Below, in pieces: positions 1-6,852 of a stretch of 42,057 nucleotides of DNA (position 1 is the first letter of the stretch; each line of letters starts with the position of its first letter). The translations under genes and the position numbers were made by a program. The stretch is from an uncultured Oscillibacter sp. (GTDB lineage Bacteria > Bacillota > Clostridia > Oscillospirales > Oscillospiraceae), in contig CATNDJ010000015.1 of NCBI GenBank assembly GCA_950097265.1, forward strand, positions 1-42,057, read 5' to 3'. The notes beneath the pieces were generated by a model. That model was given only the letters and a program-made list of their open reading frames with translations. It had not been told where the DNA came from and did no database searches.

Positions 1-320
1 GACCAGTAAAGCTGGAGAACCTCCTGGTCGCCCGCGTGGGTGTCCAGGTACAGGTTCAGCTCCTTGATGGCAAAGTCCAGGGCCATCAGCTCCACCAGGG
101 CGGTGTTGGCCAGCTTGGTCTTGGCCTGAATGGCCGCCTTAAAGGGCAGGTCCAGGCCGGGGAACAGGGTGCCCGCCTGCAGGGCCTCCGCCCGGCTGAA
201 GCGGGGAGGATTCTGCTCCTGCATGGGAATATAGGGAAACGCCAGCGGCGCGCATTGGCCGGGGAGCGTACCCGCTCCCACGCCGCAGGAACCGCCGGTC
301 GGCTGATTCGGTCTTTCCAT
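1..320 (-). CDS. CotJA-CotJB-type spore coat fusion protein (C-terminus cut by window edge)
   Basis: The frame is open from an ATG at 320 to the window edge (106 codons). Residues about 24-63 resemble CotJA: a Pro-rich AFPYIPMQ segment, then AGTLFPGLDLPF. Residues about 70-106 resemble the start of CotJB: a helix reading ELMALDFAIKELNLYLDTH. In Bacillus these are two small adjacent genes (cotJA, cotJB) whose products, with the manganese catalase-like CotJC, enter the spore coat from the mother cell. Here both modules are in one frame with no stop between them. The start is fixed by AAGGAGG at 329-335, eight bases upstream. A perfect sigma-E type -10 element lies about 50 bases upstream. A cotJC gene would be expected just beyond the left edge, which I cannot see. 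Family identity is from recognised motifs; the fusion is read directly. Confidence 0.82.
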   Translation of the reverse strand, partial: MERPNQPTGGSCGVGAGTLPGQCAPLAFPYIPMQEQNPPRFSRAEALQAGTLFPGLDLPFKAAIQAKTKLANTALVELMALDFAIKELNLYLDTHAGDQEVLQLYW

Positions 321-371
321 ACTACTTTCCTCCTTGTGTAAGGGTGCGCGAGAACGCCTCGCGCTCAGTTC

Positions 372-379
372 ATTGTATG
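372..379 (-). promoter_or_regulatory. Putative sigma-E -10 element for the cotJ fusion gene
   Basis: The minus strand reads CATACAAT, the textbook -10 element of mother-cell sigma-E promoters, about 50 bases upstream of the cotJ-type start. The -35 region about 14 bases further up is not a good match, so only the -10 is claimed. cotJ is under sigma-E control in B. subtilis, which fits. Confidence 0.45.
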
Positions 380-436
380 CGGAGGGAAGCGGGGAGGCCA
401 CCGGAGAGACAATGGGACAATTGTTCGGGCCGCGGC

Positions 437-465
437 TTGCTTTTTTGGATGGGACTTGCTATAAT
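437..465 (+). promoter_or_regulatory. Sigma-A promoter for cwlD-radA
   Basis: TTGCTT at 437-442 and TATAAT at 460-465 are separated by exactly 17 bases. The predicted transcript starts near 472 and has a leader of roughly 85 bases before the GTG start of cwlD. A vegetative promoter makes sense because radA is a housekeeping repair gene. Confidence 0.65.
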
Positions 466-558
466 AAAAAACAAGGCCCCTGAGGGGAAAGGCGGTATAT
501 GGGATAAGCCGGGGGACATATCTTCTTAGCACGAAGATTTGCGAAGGGGGCGTCGCCC

Positions 559-1296
559 GTGGTCATCCTGCTGCGAAAACGCGACCTGATTTTTTCCTGC
601 CTGTTCTGCTGTTTCTTCTTGGGACTGGCGGCGGTGCTGTGGCAGGGAAGCGCCGTGCCGGTTTTCCACGTCCGGGAGGAAGTTCCCGTTACCGTAGTCA
701 TCGACCCCGGACACGGCGGGGAGGACGGTGGGGCGGTGTCTCCGGATGGTGTGGCGGAGAGCCGGATTAACTTGGCAGTGTCCCTGCGGGTCCAGGACTT
801 GCTTCGTTTCGCGGGGCAGCGAACCCGCCTGACACGGAGCGAGGACGTGACCATCTGCGACGAAGGATTGGATACTATGCGCCAGAGGAAGACTTCCGAC
901 CTCAGAAACCGGGTGAAGCTGGTAGAGGAGACGGAAAACGCCGTTTTGCTGAGCATTCACCAAAACAGCCTGCCTTCATCCCCGGTCACCCACGGGGCCC
1001 AGGTGTTTTGGAACCGGCGGGAGGGCGCAGAGGCGCTGGCCGGGAGCATACAGGGAACCCTGAATACTGCTGTAAATGCGGGAAACGATAAGCTCCCCAG
1101 GCAGATTCCCGAAAGCATCTATTTGATGAAAAACATCACCGCGCCGGGAGTGCTGGTGGAGTGCGGCTTCCTGTCCAACGGGCCGGAAACGGAACGATTG
1201 CAGAATCCGGCTTATCAGCTTCGCCTGGCAGCAGCCGTCACGGCGGGATATCTGAACGCCGGAAACATCGAAAACGAATTTGGAGAGTCCAAATGA
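559..1296 (+). CDS. cwlD: N-acetylmuramoyl-L-alanine amidase, CwlD-like
   Basis: Amidase_3 family, 245 aa. An N-terminal signal-anchor (about residues 9-28, LIFSCLFCCFFLGLAAVLW) is followed by the catalytic domain with the zinc-site motifs in order: VIDPGHGG (His), AESRIN (Glu), SIHQN (His) and a late VECGFLSN carrying the catalytic Glu. CwlD removes peptide side chains from peptidoglycan in the forespore membrane space, as the first step toward the muramic-delta-lactam of spore cortex. A secreted single-domain enzyme of this length matches CwlD rather than a large cell-separation amidase. The start is GTG, with AAGGGGG at 544-550. Its stop overlaps the radA start in an ATGA junction, so the two genes are translationally coupled. 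A vegetative amidase role cannot be excluded. Confidence 0.85.
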   Translation: MVILLRKRDLIFSCLFCCFFLGLAAVLWQGSAVPVFHVREEVPVTVVIDPGHGGEDGGAVSPDGVAESRINLAVSLRVQDLLRFAGQRTRLTRSEDVTICDEGLDTMRQRKTSDLRNRVKLVEETENAVLLSIHQNSLPSSPVTHGAQVFWNRREGAEALAGSIQGTLNTAVNAGNDKLPRQIPESIYLMKNITAPGVLVECGFLSNGPETERLQNPAYQLRLAAAVTAGYLNAGNIENEFGESK

Positions 1297-2657
1297 AACA
1301 GCCGAAAACACTTTTTTACTGTACGGAGTGCGGCAATGAGACGCCGAAATGGGCGGGGCGCTGTCCCGCCTGCGGCGCGTGGAACACAGTGGTAGAGAGC
1401 CCGGAGCTTCCGGCGAAGGGAAGGGGGAGGGTCCCTTCCTCCCGGAGCGCGTCTTCTCCCAAGGCCCGCCCGGTGACGGAGTTGGGGAACGGCGCGGAGA
1501 TCCGATTTTCCACAGGAATGGGAGAGCTGGACCGGGTCCTGGGCGGCGGGGCCGTCAGGGGTTCCTTGGTCCTGGTGGGCGGCGCGCCGGGCATCGGCAA
1601 GTCCACGCTGATGCTTCAGATCTGCGGAAAGCTCTGCCGGTTTGCCAAGGTGCTGTATGTATCCGGCGAAGAATCCCAGCACCAACTGAGCCTCCGGGCC
1701 CAGCGGCTCCATGTGGAGCGCGAGAGCCTTCTGGTCCTGTCGGAGACCGGTTTGGCGGAAATGCTGGAGGCCGTGGGACAGGAACAGCCGGATGTGCTGA
1801 TCGTAGACTCTATTCAAACGCTTTATAACGATGCGCTGGATTCTCCGGCGGGCAGCGTCAGCCAGGTGAAAGACTGCACTATGGCTCTGATGCGGCTGGC
1901 CAAGGAAAATAATATTACCGTGTTTGTCATCGGCCACGTGAATAAAGAGGGCTCCATTGCCGGGCCCAAGGTCTTGGAGCACATGGTGGACTGCGTGCTG
2001 TACTTCGAGGGCGACCGGCACACCTTCTGCCGCATTTTAAGGGCGGCAAAGAACCGCTTCGGGGCCACCAACGAAATCGGCGTCTTTGAAATGGGGGACA
2101 GCGGCTTGACAGAAGTGGAAAACCCCTCCCAGATGCTGTTGTCCGGCCGGCCGGAGGAGGCCCCAGGCACCTGCGTTACCTGCGCGATGGAGGGCGCCCG
2201 GCCCGTGCTGGCGGAGGTTCAGGCCCTGGTGGTGAGCTCCGCGGGGGGGAATCCCCGGCGGACCAGCAATGGATTTGACTACAATCGGGCGTCTATGCTG
2301 CTGGCGGTGTTGGAGAAGCGGGGCGGGCTGAAGCTGTCCGCATGTGATGCCTATCTAAACATCATCGGCGGACTGCAATTGGACGAGCCTGCCGCAGACC
2401 TGGCCGCCGTAGTGGCACTGGCCTCCAGCTATTTGGACAAGCCTGTCCCCGGTGACCTGGCGGCCATTGGAGAGGTAGGGCTTACCGGAGAGCTGCGAAG
2501 CGTCAACCAATTGGCTCAGCGGGTGGCTGAGGTCCGGCGGCTGGGGTTTAAGCGTTGTGTGATTCCGGCTCATCGGGGCTTGGAGAACTGTTCAGGCCTG
2601 CAGCTGTTGCCCGTTCGGAATATCGGTGAGGCGATTCGAGCCGTTTTACGGGGATAA
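1293..2657 (+). CDS. radA: DNA repair protein RadA/Sms
   Basis: 454 aa with the full RadA architecture. An N-terminal zinc finger (C10, C13, C24, C27) is followed by a RecA-like ATPase core with Walker A GGAPGIGKST near residue 96 and Walker B LIVDSIQT. The RadA-specific KNRFG motif lies near residue 252, and a C-terminal Lon-like domain follows (PVPGDLAAIGEVGLTGELR). RadA is a hexameric DNA-dependent ATPase that helps extend and process recombination intermediates. The frame is open further upstream inside cwlD, but the ATG at 1293 in the ATGA overlap is chosen because the zinc finger begins ten residues later. The 3' end overlaps a convergent small gene. Confidence 0.96.
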   Translation: MKQPKTLFYCTECGNETPKWAGRCPACGAWNTVVESPELPAKGRGRVPSSRSASSPKARPVTELGNGAEIRFSTGMGELDRVLGGGAVRGSLVLVGGAPGIGKSTLMLQICGKLCRFAKVLYVSGEESQHQLSLRAQRLHVERESLLVLSETGLAEMLEAVGQEQPDVLIVDSIQTLYNDALDSPAGSVSQVKDCTMALMRLAKENNITVFVIGHVNKEGSIAGPKVLEHMVDCVLYFEGDRHTFCRILRAAKNRFGATNEIGVFEMGDSGLTEVENPSQMLLSGRPEEAPGTCVTCAMEGARPVLAEVQALVVSSAGGNPRRTSNGFDYNRASMLLAVLEKRGGLKLSACDAYLNIIGGLQLDEPAADLAAVVALASSYLDKPVPGDLAAIGEVGLTGELRSVNQLAQRVAEVRRLGFKRCVIPAHRGLENCSGLQLLPVRNIGEAIRAVLRG

Positions 2658-2763
2658 AGTGGACGCAGGCGCCGCCCAGGGCGGGCACGCCGGCAGCGGC
2701 GGCGCTGTCCAGCGTGCAGAGGCCGTCGGATTGATAAACACATTCACTGGTGCATGGAATCAA
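2548..2763 (-). CDS. Small Cys-rich protein of unknown function, TTG start
   Basis: 71 codons. The first 38 residues look like a small metal-binding module: C4, C8, C16, C33 and H35 in the arrangement CxxxC-x7-C-x16-CxH, around YQSDGLCTLD. Short proteins of this kind are common in Clostridia and have no assigned function; zinc or Fe-S binding is inference from Cys/His spacing. The start is TTG, supported by GGAGG six bases upstream on the minus strand. The last third (after about residue 38) runs antisense through the 3' end of radA and is low in recognisable pattern, so the functional part is probably the N-terminal half. It is convergent with cwlD-radA. Confidence 0.6.
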   Translation of the reverse strand: MIPCTSECVYQSDGLCTLDSAAAAGVPALGGACVHFIPVKRLESPHRYSERATAAGLNSSPSPDEPESHNA

Positions 2764-2913
2764 GGCGATCCTCCGTTCTGTTTAATCGTGATGAGATAGT
2801 TTGACCGGAACGGCGGATTTTATGAGAGCGGCCAAAAGCCGGACGGGTCCCGCCGCCGGGACAGACTTTAAACATAATGCTTGAGGGAGGAGGCAAAAAG
2901 ACGGTATAAGCGA

Positions 2914-2942
2914 TTGAACAAAATAAAAATTTTGTTTAATTT
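2914..2942 (+). promoter_or_regulatory. Possible promoter with inverted repeat upstream of xer gene
   Basis: TTGAAC (2914-2919) and TAATTT (2937-2942) are 17 bases apart; the -10 match is weak. Between them lies a perfect inverted repeat, AACAAAAT-AAAA-ATTTTGTT (2917-2936), which fills the spacer and could be an operator. The rest of 2764-3009 shows no gene or RNA that I recognise. Confidence 0.3.
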
Positions 2943-3009
2943 AGGGGAGGGCAAACGGCTTGGAAACCTCTTTTTAAAACCGCTTTCCTCCAATAACGTC
3001 TAAAGTTCT

Positions 3010-4029
3010 ATGACCGATTATCGCACCGAGGCCCCGCCGATCCTGCGGGACTTCCTCGCTTACCACGAAACCGTTAAAGCCCATTCGAAGCGGACTGTGG
3101 ACGAATATTTCCTGGACCTGCGGAACTTCTTTCGCTACCTCAAGCAGACCCAGGATCCCGGCTTATCCAGATTGGAGCTGGATGAAATCGACATTTCCGA
3201 TGTGGACCTGGACTTCGTTGCCGCCGTGACGCTGACAGATATTTACGGTTACATGACCTACTTAAGCCGGGACCGGGTTCAGCACCAGAAGAGCCGGACA
3301 TCCGATTACGGTCTAAACGTTGCGTCACGGGCCCGGAAGCTGGCCACCATCCGGTCGTTTTACAATTACCTGACAAATAAGGTTCACCTCATTCGTGAAA
3401 ATCCTGTCAAGGATATTGATTCGCCAAAACTGAAGAAAACGCTGCCCAAGTACTTGACCCTGGACCAGAGCGTAGAGCTGCTGGACTCCGTAGACGGCAA
3501 AAATCAGGAGCGGGACTATTGCATCCTGACGCTGTTCCTCAACTGCGGGCTGCGAATCTCGGAGTTAGTTGGTTTAAACCTCCGGGATATCCAGGGCGAA
3601 TCCATCCGGGTCCTGGGCAAAGGCAACAAGGTCCGAATCCTCTATTTAAATGACGCCTGTCAAGATGCGCTGAGGCGCTATCTGGCTGTCCGCCGCCCAA
3701 TCTCCGGGCGGGATGCGAACGCGCTGTTTCTGTCCTCCCGAAACGAGAGGATCAGCCGTTCCACAGTCCATGCCATGGTAAAAAAGAGGCTGTCCGCCGC
3801 CGGAATCGACGAGAGCGAATATTCTTCCCATAAGCTCCGCCATACTGCGGCCACGCTGATGCTGCAAAACGGCGTAGATGTTCGCGCGGTTCAGGAAGTT
3901 TTAGGCCACGACCATCTGAATACCACGCAGATTTATACTCATATAGACAATGAAGCCTTGAGAGTAGCTGCAAAGGCAAATCCCTTGTCACATATGAAAA
4001 ATGCAAAGAAACAAGAGGATTCCAAATAG
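3010..4029 (+). CDS. Tyrosine recombinase, XerC/XerD type
   Basis: 339 aa. An N-terminal SAM-like core-binding domain (about residues 10-125) is followed by the catalytic domain. The active-site set is complete: R182 in NCGLRISE, K207 in LGKGNKVRI, H274 and R277 in SSHKLRHT, H300 in VLGHDHL, and Y309 in TQIYTHI. These enzymes cut and rejoin DNA through a 3'-phosphotyrosine; XerC/D members resolve chromosome dimers at dif. It stands alone, with its own promoter region and terminator and no phage or integron genes beside it, so a housekeeping Xer role is more likely than an integrase. The sequence does not let me choose between XerC and XerD, and no dif-like site was recognised nearby. Confidence 0.88.
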   Translation: MTDYRTEAPPILRDFLAYHETVKAHSKRTVDEYFLDLRNFFRYLKQTQDPGLSRLELDEIDISDVDLDFVAAVTLTDIYGYMTYLSRDRVQHQKSRTSDYGLNVASRARKLATIRSFYNYLTNKVHLIRENPVKDIDSPKLKKTLPKYLTLDQSVELLDSVDGKNQERDYCILTLFLNCGLRISELVGLNLRDIQGESIRVLGKGNKVRILYLNDACQDALRRYLAVRRPISGRDANALFLSSRNERISRSTVHAMVKKRLSAAGIDESEYSSHKLRHTAATLMLQNGVDVRAVQEVLGHDHLNTTQIYTHIDNEALRVAAKANPLSHMKNAKKQEDSK

Positions 4030-4030
4030 A

Positions 4031-4060
4031 AAAAGCCCGCCGGTTGAAAGGCGGGCTTTT
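4031..4060. terminator. Bidirectional intrinsic terminator
   Basis: AAAAGCCCGCC and GGCGGGCTTTT form a perfect 11-base stem flanked by A and T runs on both sides. It ends the xer transcript and can also end the convergent amidase-like gene. Confidence 0.88.
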
Positions 4061-4115
4061 TATTGTTATACCGGTTTCATGGAAGCTCCGCTGCCTGCCG
4101 TTTTTCAGCAAAACT

Positions 4116-4619
4116 TTAAGGCCGCATAACGCCTCTGATGTGCAGGAATCGAATTTTTCGGTATTCGTAGGTAGACAGCGGCCGGTAATCCGCATCATAG
4201 CTGTGGGCGGCAATCAGGACATTTTCCGGCGTTATCGGGCTTCCAACGGACACCACGATAGGCGAATGCTGGTATTCCTCTCCCTTGAAGGATAACTGGA
4301 TCAGGTCTCCAGGCTGCAGGTCCTGCAGCTCGCAGGGCTCCGCCAGCGGCCCGATGGAGAAATTGTCCCGGGTCAAAAAATTGTAGAGATATGGAACCCC
4401 CGTCCAGGCCGGGGCTTTCCGGTTTGCGTCAATGTAGTACCAGCCGTAGGTCGGCGTGAAGTTCATGACGCCGCTCCCGGCGTAGATGCACTGGGACGCA
4501 AAGTTGGTGCAGTCCCCGCCCAGGTGCTCGTAATCGTAAAAAAGCGGGTTCCGGCCATAGGCCCATTGGTGGGCGTACAACACGGCGGCTTCCCGGTCAT
4601 ATGGATGCTCCAGCAGCAT
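4116..4619 (-). CDS. Putative amidase-domain (Amidase_6-like) protein
   Basis: 167 aa from the ATG at 4619. The start is preferred over one eight codons earlier because AGGGGAGG sits just ahead of it and the earlier ATG has none. The protein matches the putative amidase domain family (PF12671-type): YDREAAVLYAHQWA at the N-terminus, then GGDCTNFASQCIYAGS with the likely nucleophilic Cys, TYGWYYID, and a C-terminal HSPIVV segment with the likely His. The family has an NlpC/P60-like cysteine-hydrolase arrangement and often occurs in cell-wall-associated proteins of spore-formers. No signal peptide is visible, so it is probably cytoplasmic or mother-cell located. The substrate is unknown. Confidence 0.75.
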   Translation of the reverse strand: MLLEHPYDREAAVLYAHQWAYGRNPLFYDYEHLGGDCTNFASQCIYAGSGVMNFTPTYGWYYIDANRKAPAWTGVPYLYNFLTRDNFSIGPLAEPCELQDLQPGDLIQLSFKGEEYQHSPIVVSVGSPITPENVLIAAHSYDADYRPLSTYEYRKIRFLHIRGVMRP

Positions 4620-4673
4620 ACCGCTCCCCTCCCCTTTCCCCATAGGATATGAGGAAAAAGGTGAAAGGGTGCG

Positions 4674-5513
4674 TCAGCGTTTTGCCACCGGCAGCCAGAC
4701 CTGAAAGCGGCTTTCCTCTCCGGGCCGGTTCAAGTAGACCTCGATGTCCGGGGCCTTAGCCCACTCATAGCCGGAATCCGGCAAGTACTCTGAAACAATT
4801 CGTTTTTGAAGCTCCTGCATGGCCTCCGGCAGACGGCCCGTCCCGGTGAAAACCGCCCAGGTTGCGGCAGGCACTGTCCATTCATGCATTCCCTCCGGGG
4901 CGGGCGCGCTGGAGGCCACGGCGATATAATAGTAGTTTTCTCTCTCGTCACAGGTGCTTACACCCAGTATTCCGGCCGGTTCACCGCCCATCAGCGGAAA
5001 CAGCTCCGCCTGCCGCGGGCCGATCTCCGCCCAGAATTTCGGGACCACCTGAAAGCTCTTCTCCACGTCCATGGGCAGCGGCGTGCGGAAGCCCACAATG
5101 CGGAAAGCCTCCCGCTTCACGATTTGATATTCCATTTCCTCGGCTCCTTTGAGTACAAATTTGAAGCGGATACATGGAAAAGCTTTCAGTTTCACTCCCG
5201 CTTGCTTTGCCTGGGATGGAGGCACCTTGTGCACCGCCTGAAAAGCCCGGTTAAAGGCAGTGGGTGATTCGTAGCCATAGCGCAGGGCTACCTCCAGCAC
5301 CTTCTCGCCGCTCTGCAGATCCGCCGCCGCCCGGGTCATGCGCCTCCGGCGGATATACTCGCCCAGCGGCACTCCGGCCAGGTAGGAAAACATCCGCTGG
5401 AAGTGGTAGGCGGAACAGCCCGCCAGCCTGCCCAGCTCCTTTGGGTCGATGTCCCCCTCTAAGTTTTCTTCCAGGTAGGCCAGCGCCTTGTTCCAGTCGT
5501 TCGGCCAATCCAT
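4674..5513 (-). CDS. AraC-family transcriptional regulator with GyrI-like effector domain
   Basis: 279 aa. An N-terminal pair of helix-turn-helix motifs (about residues 5-105) carries the AraC signature: LGRLAGCSAYHFQRMF, then YESPTAFNRAFQAVH. A C-terminal GyrI-like ligand-binding domain follows, starting near MEYQIVKREAFRIVGF and ending ...IEVYLNR. This HTH-first layout is that of the SoxS/Rob/BmrR-related regulators that sense small, often hydrophobic molecules; the ligand here is unknown. The start at 5513 is set by AGGAGGGG five bases upstream; an ATG seven codons earlier would place the ribosome site inside the gene. It precedes the amidase-like gene on the same strand with a gap of about 54 bases, so the two may be co-transcribed. 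Confidence 0.87.
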   Translation of the reverse strand: MDWPNDWNKALAYLEENLEGDIDPKELGRLAGCSAYHFQRMFSYLAGVPLGEYIRRRRMTRAAADLQSGEKVLEVALRYGYESPTAFNRAFQAVHKVPPSQAKQAGVKLKAFPCIRFKFVLKGAEEMEYQIVKREAFRIVGFRTPLPMDVEKSFQVVPKFWAEIGPRQAELFPLMGGEPAGILGVSTCDERENYYYIAVASSAPAPEGMHEWTVPAATWAVFTGTGRLPEAMQELQKRIVSEYLPDSGYEWAKAPDIEVYLNRPGEESRFQVWLPVAKR

Positions 5514-5591
5514 GACATCCCCTCCTTTTTTCAAAGTATACCACGTTTCGCTGCCGCCGTCCTCTCTGTTTCCTTGCGGAAAGAACGAGGA

Positions 5592-5623
5592 AAAAGCGGA
5601 GACGCCGGAGCGCCTCCGCTTTT
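5592..5623 (-). terminator. Terminator of fba
   Basis: A GC-rich hairpin (AAAAGCGGAG paired with CTCCGCTTTT, with an inner CGC/GCG step) lies just after the fba stop on the minus strand and ends in a T run. Confidence 0.75.
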
Positions 5624-5641
5624 CGATTACGGGTGAGTTTC

Positions 5642-6610
5642 TCAGAAAGCCTTGTGGTCGCAGCCCAGCACGTTCACCAGCTTGTGAGCCACCATCTCCT
5701 TGATGGCCTGACGGGCGGGCTTCAGATACTGGCGGGGATCAAAGTGGTCGGGATGCTCGGCGAAGTGCTCCCGGATGCAGGCGGTCATGGCCAGGCGCAG
5801 ATCGGAGTCGATGTTGATCTTGCAGACGGACATGGACGCAGCCTTGCGGAGCTGCTCTTCGGGGATGCCCACGGCATCGGGCATCTTGCCGCCAAACTTG
5901 TTGATTTTCTCAACAAAAGCCTGAGGCACGGAAGAAGAACCGTGGAGCACGATGGGGAAGCCGGGCAGACGCTTGGAAACCTCCTCCAGCACGTCGAAGC
6001 GCAGCGGGGGCGGGACCAGCTCGCCCTTTTCGTTGCGGGTGCACTGGGCGGCAGTGAATTTGTAAGCGCCGTGGCTGGTGCCGATGGCAATGGCCAGGGA
6101 GTCGCAGCCGGTCTTAGTCACAAACTCCTCGACCTCTTCGGGACGGGTGTAGGAGGAATCCTCGGCGGAGACGTTGACTTCGTCTTCCACACCGGCCAGG
6201 GTGCCCAGCTCGGCCTCGACGACGACGCCGTGATCATGGGCGTATTCTACGACTTTTTTGGTGACCTCGATGTTTTCGGCAAAGGGTTTGCTGGACATGT
6301 CAATCATGACAGAGGTGAATCCGCCGTCGATGCAGCTCTTGCAGAGCTCAAAGCTGTCGCCGTGGTCCAGATGGAGGCAGATGGGCAGATCCGTCTCAAT
6401 GATGGCGGCTTCCACCAGCTTCATCAGGTAGGTATGGTTAGCATAGGCCCGGGCGCCCTTGGAGACCTGAAGGATCAGGGGAGCCTCCAGCTCCTTGGCG
6501 GCTTCGGTAATTCCCTGGACGATTTCCATGTTGTTGACGTTGAAGGCGCCGATGGCATATCCTCCGTTGTAGGCCTTTTTGAACATTTCGGTGGTGGTAA
6601 CCAGTGCCAT
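5642..6610 (-). CDS. fba: Class II fructose-1,6-bisphosphate aldolase
   Basis: 322 aa. It reversibly cleaves fructose 1,6-bisphosphate into dihydroxyacetone phosphate and glyceraldehyde 3-phosphate using zinc. Visible motifs: GAFNVNNMEIVQ near the start; HLDHGD with D82 and the zinc ligand H83; SVMIDMSSKP; EAELGTLAG; IGTSHGAYK with a second zinc His; and VLHGSSSVP with the third and the phosphate-binding loop. The start at 6610 is chosen because AGGAG is nine bases upstream; the ATG three codons earlier directly abuts the ribosome site. It is divergent from pfp across a 242-base regulatory region, which puts two consecutive glycolytic steps back to back. Confidence 0.96.
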   Translation of the reverse strand: MALVTTTEMFKKAYNGGYAIGAFNVNNMEIVQGITEAAKELEAPLILQVSKGARAYANHTYLMKLVEAAIIETDLPICLHLDHGDSFELCKSCIDGGFTSVMIDMSSKPFAENIEVTKKVVEYAHDHGVVVEAELGTLAGVEDEVNVSAEDSSYTRPEEVEEFVTKTGCDSLAIAIGTSHGAYKFTAAQCTRNEKGELVPPPLRFDVLEEVSKRLPGFPIVLHGSSSVPQAFVEKINKFGGKMPDAVGIPEEQLRKAASMSVCKINIDSDLRLAMTACIREHFAEHPDHFDPRQYLKPARQAIKEMVAHKLVNVLGCDHKAF

Positions 6611-6722
6611 AACGATCATCTCCTGACAAATTTTATTTGTCCCGCCTCCAGTCCGGTGCGGAAAAAGGGCCCCGGGCCCCCTTTCCCTCCCTTTGCAGAG
6701 ACGAAAACGATTTTCTTTTATG

Positions 6723-6750
6723 ATAATATCACAAAAAAAATAAAATGCAA
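6723..6750 (-). promoter_or_regulatory. Sigma-A promoter for fba
   Basis: On the minus strand TTGCAT (6745-6750) and TATTAT (6723-6728) are 16 bases apart, leading into an fba leader of roughly 105 bases. It lies immediately beside the divergent pfp promoter. Confidence 0.5.
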
Positions 6751-6753
6751 GTA

Positions 6754-6782
6754 TTTACAATCCTTTTTTTAAATGGTATGAT
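6754..6782 (+). promoter_or_regulatory. Sigma-A promoter for pfp
   Basis: TTTACA (6754-6759) and TATGAT (6777-6782) are exactly 17 bases apart. Leader length is about 65 bases. The -10 lies within an inverted repeat (separate entry). Confidence 0.62.
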
Positions 6783-6794
6783 AAAAAATACCAT
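6773..6794. promoter_or_regulatory. Candidate operator: inverted repeat over the pfp -10
   Basis: ATGGTAT, eight bases, ATACCAT: a perfect 7-base inverted repeat that covers the -10 and probable start site of the pfp promoter. The position is typical for a repressor site. The cognate regulator is not known. Confidence 0.45.
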
Positions 6795-6852
6795 GGGCTT
6801 TGTTCCCTTGGCTTTAAAAGGAAGAAAAAATTTTTCGAGGAGGCTGTTTCTC

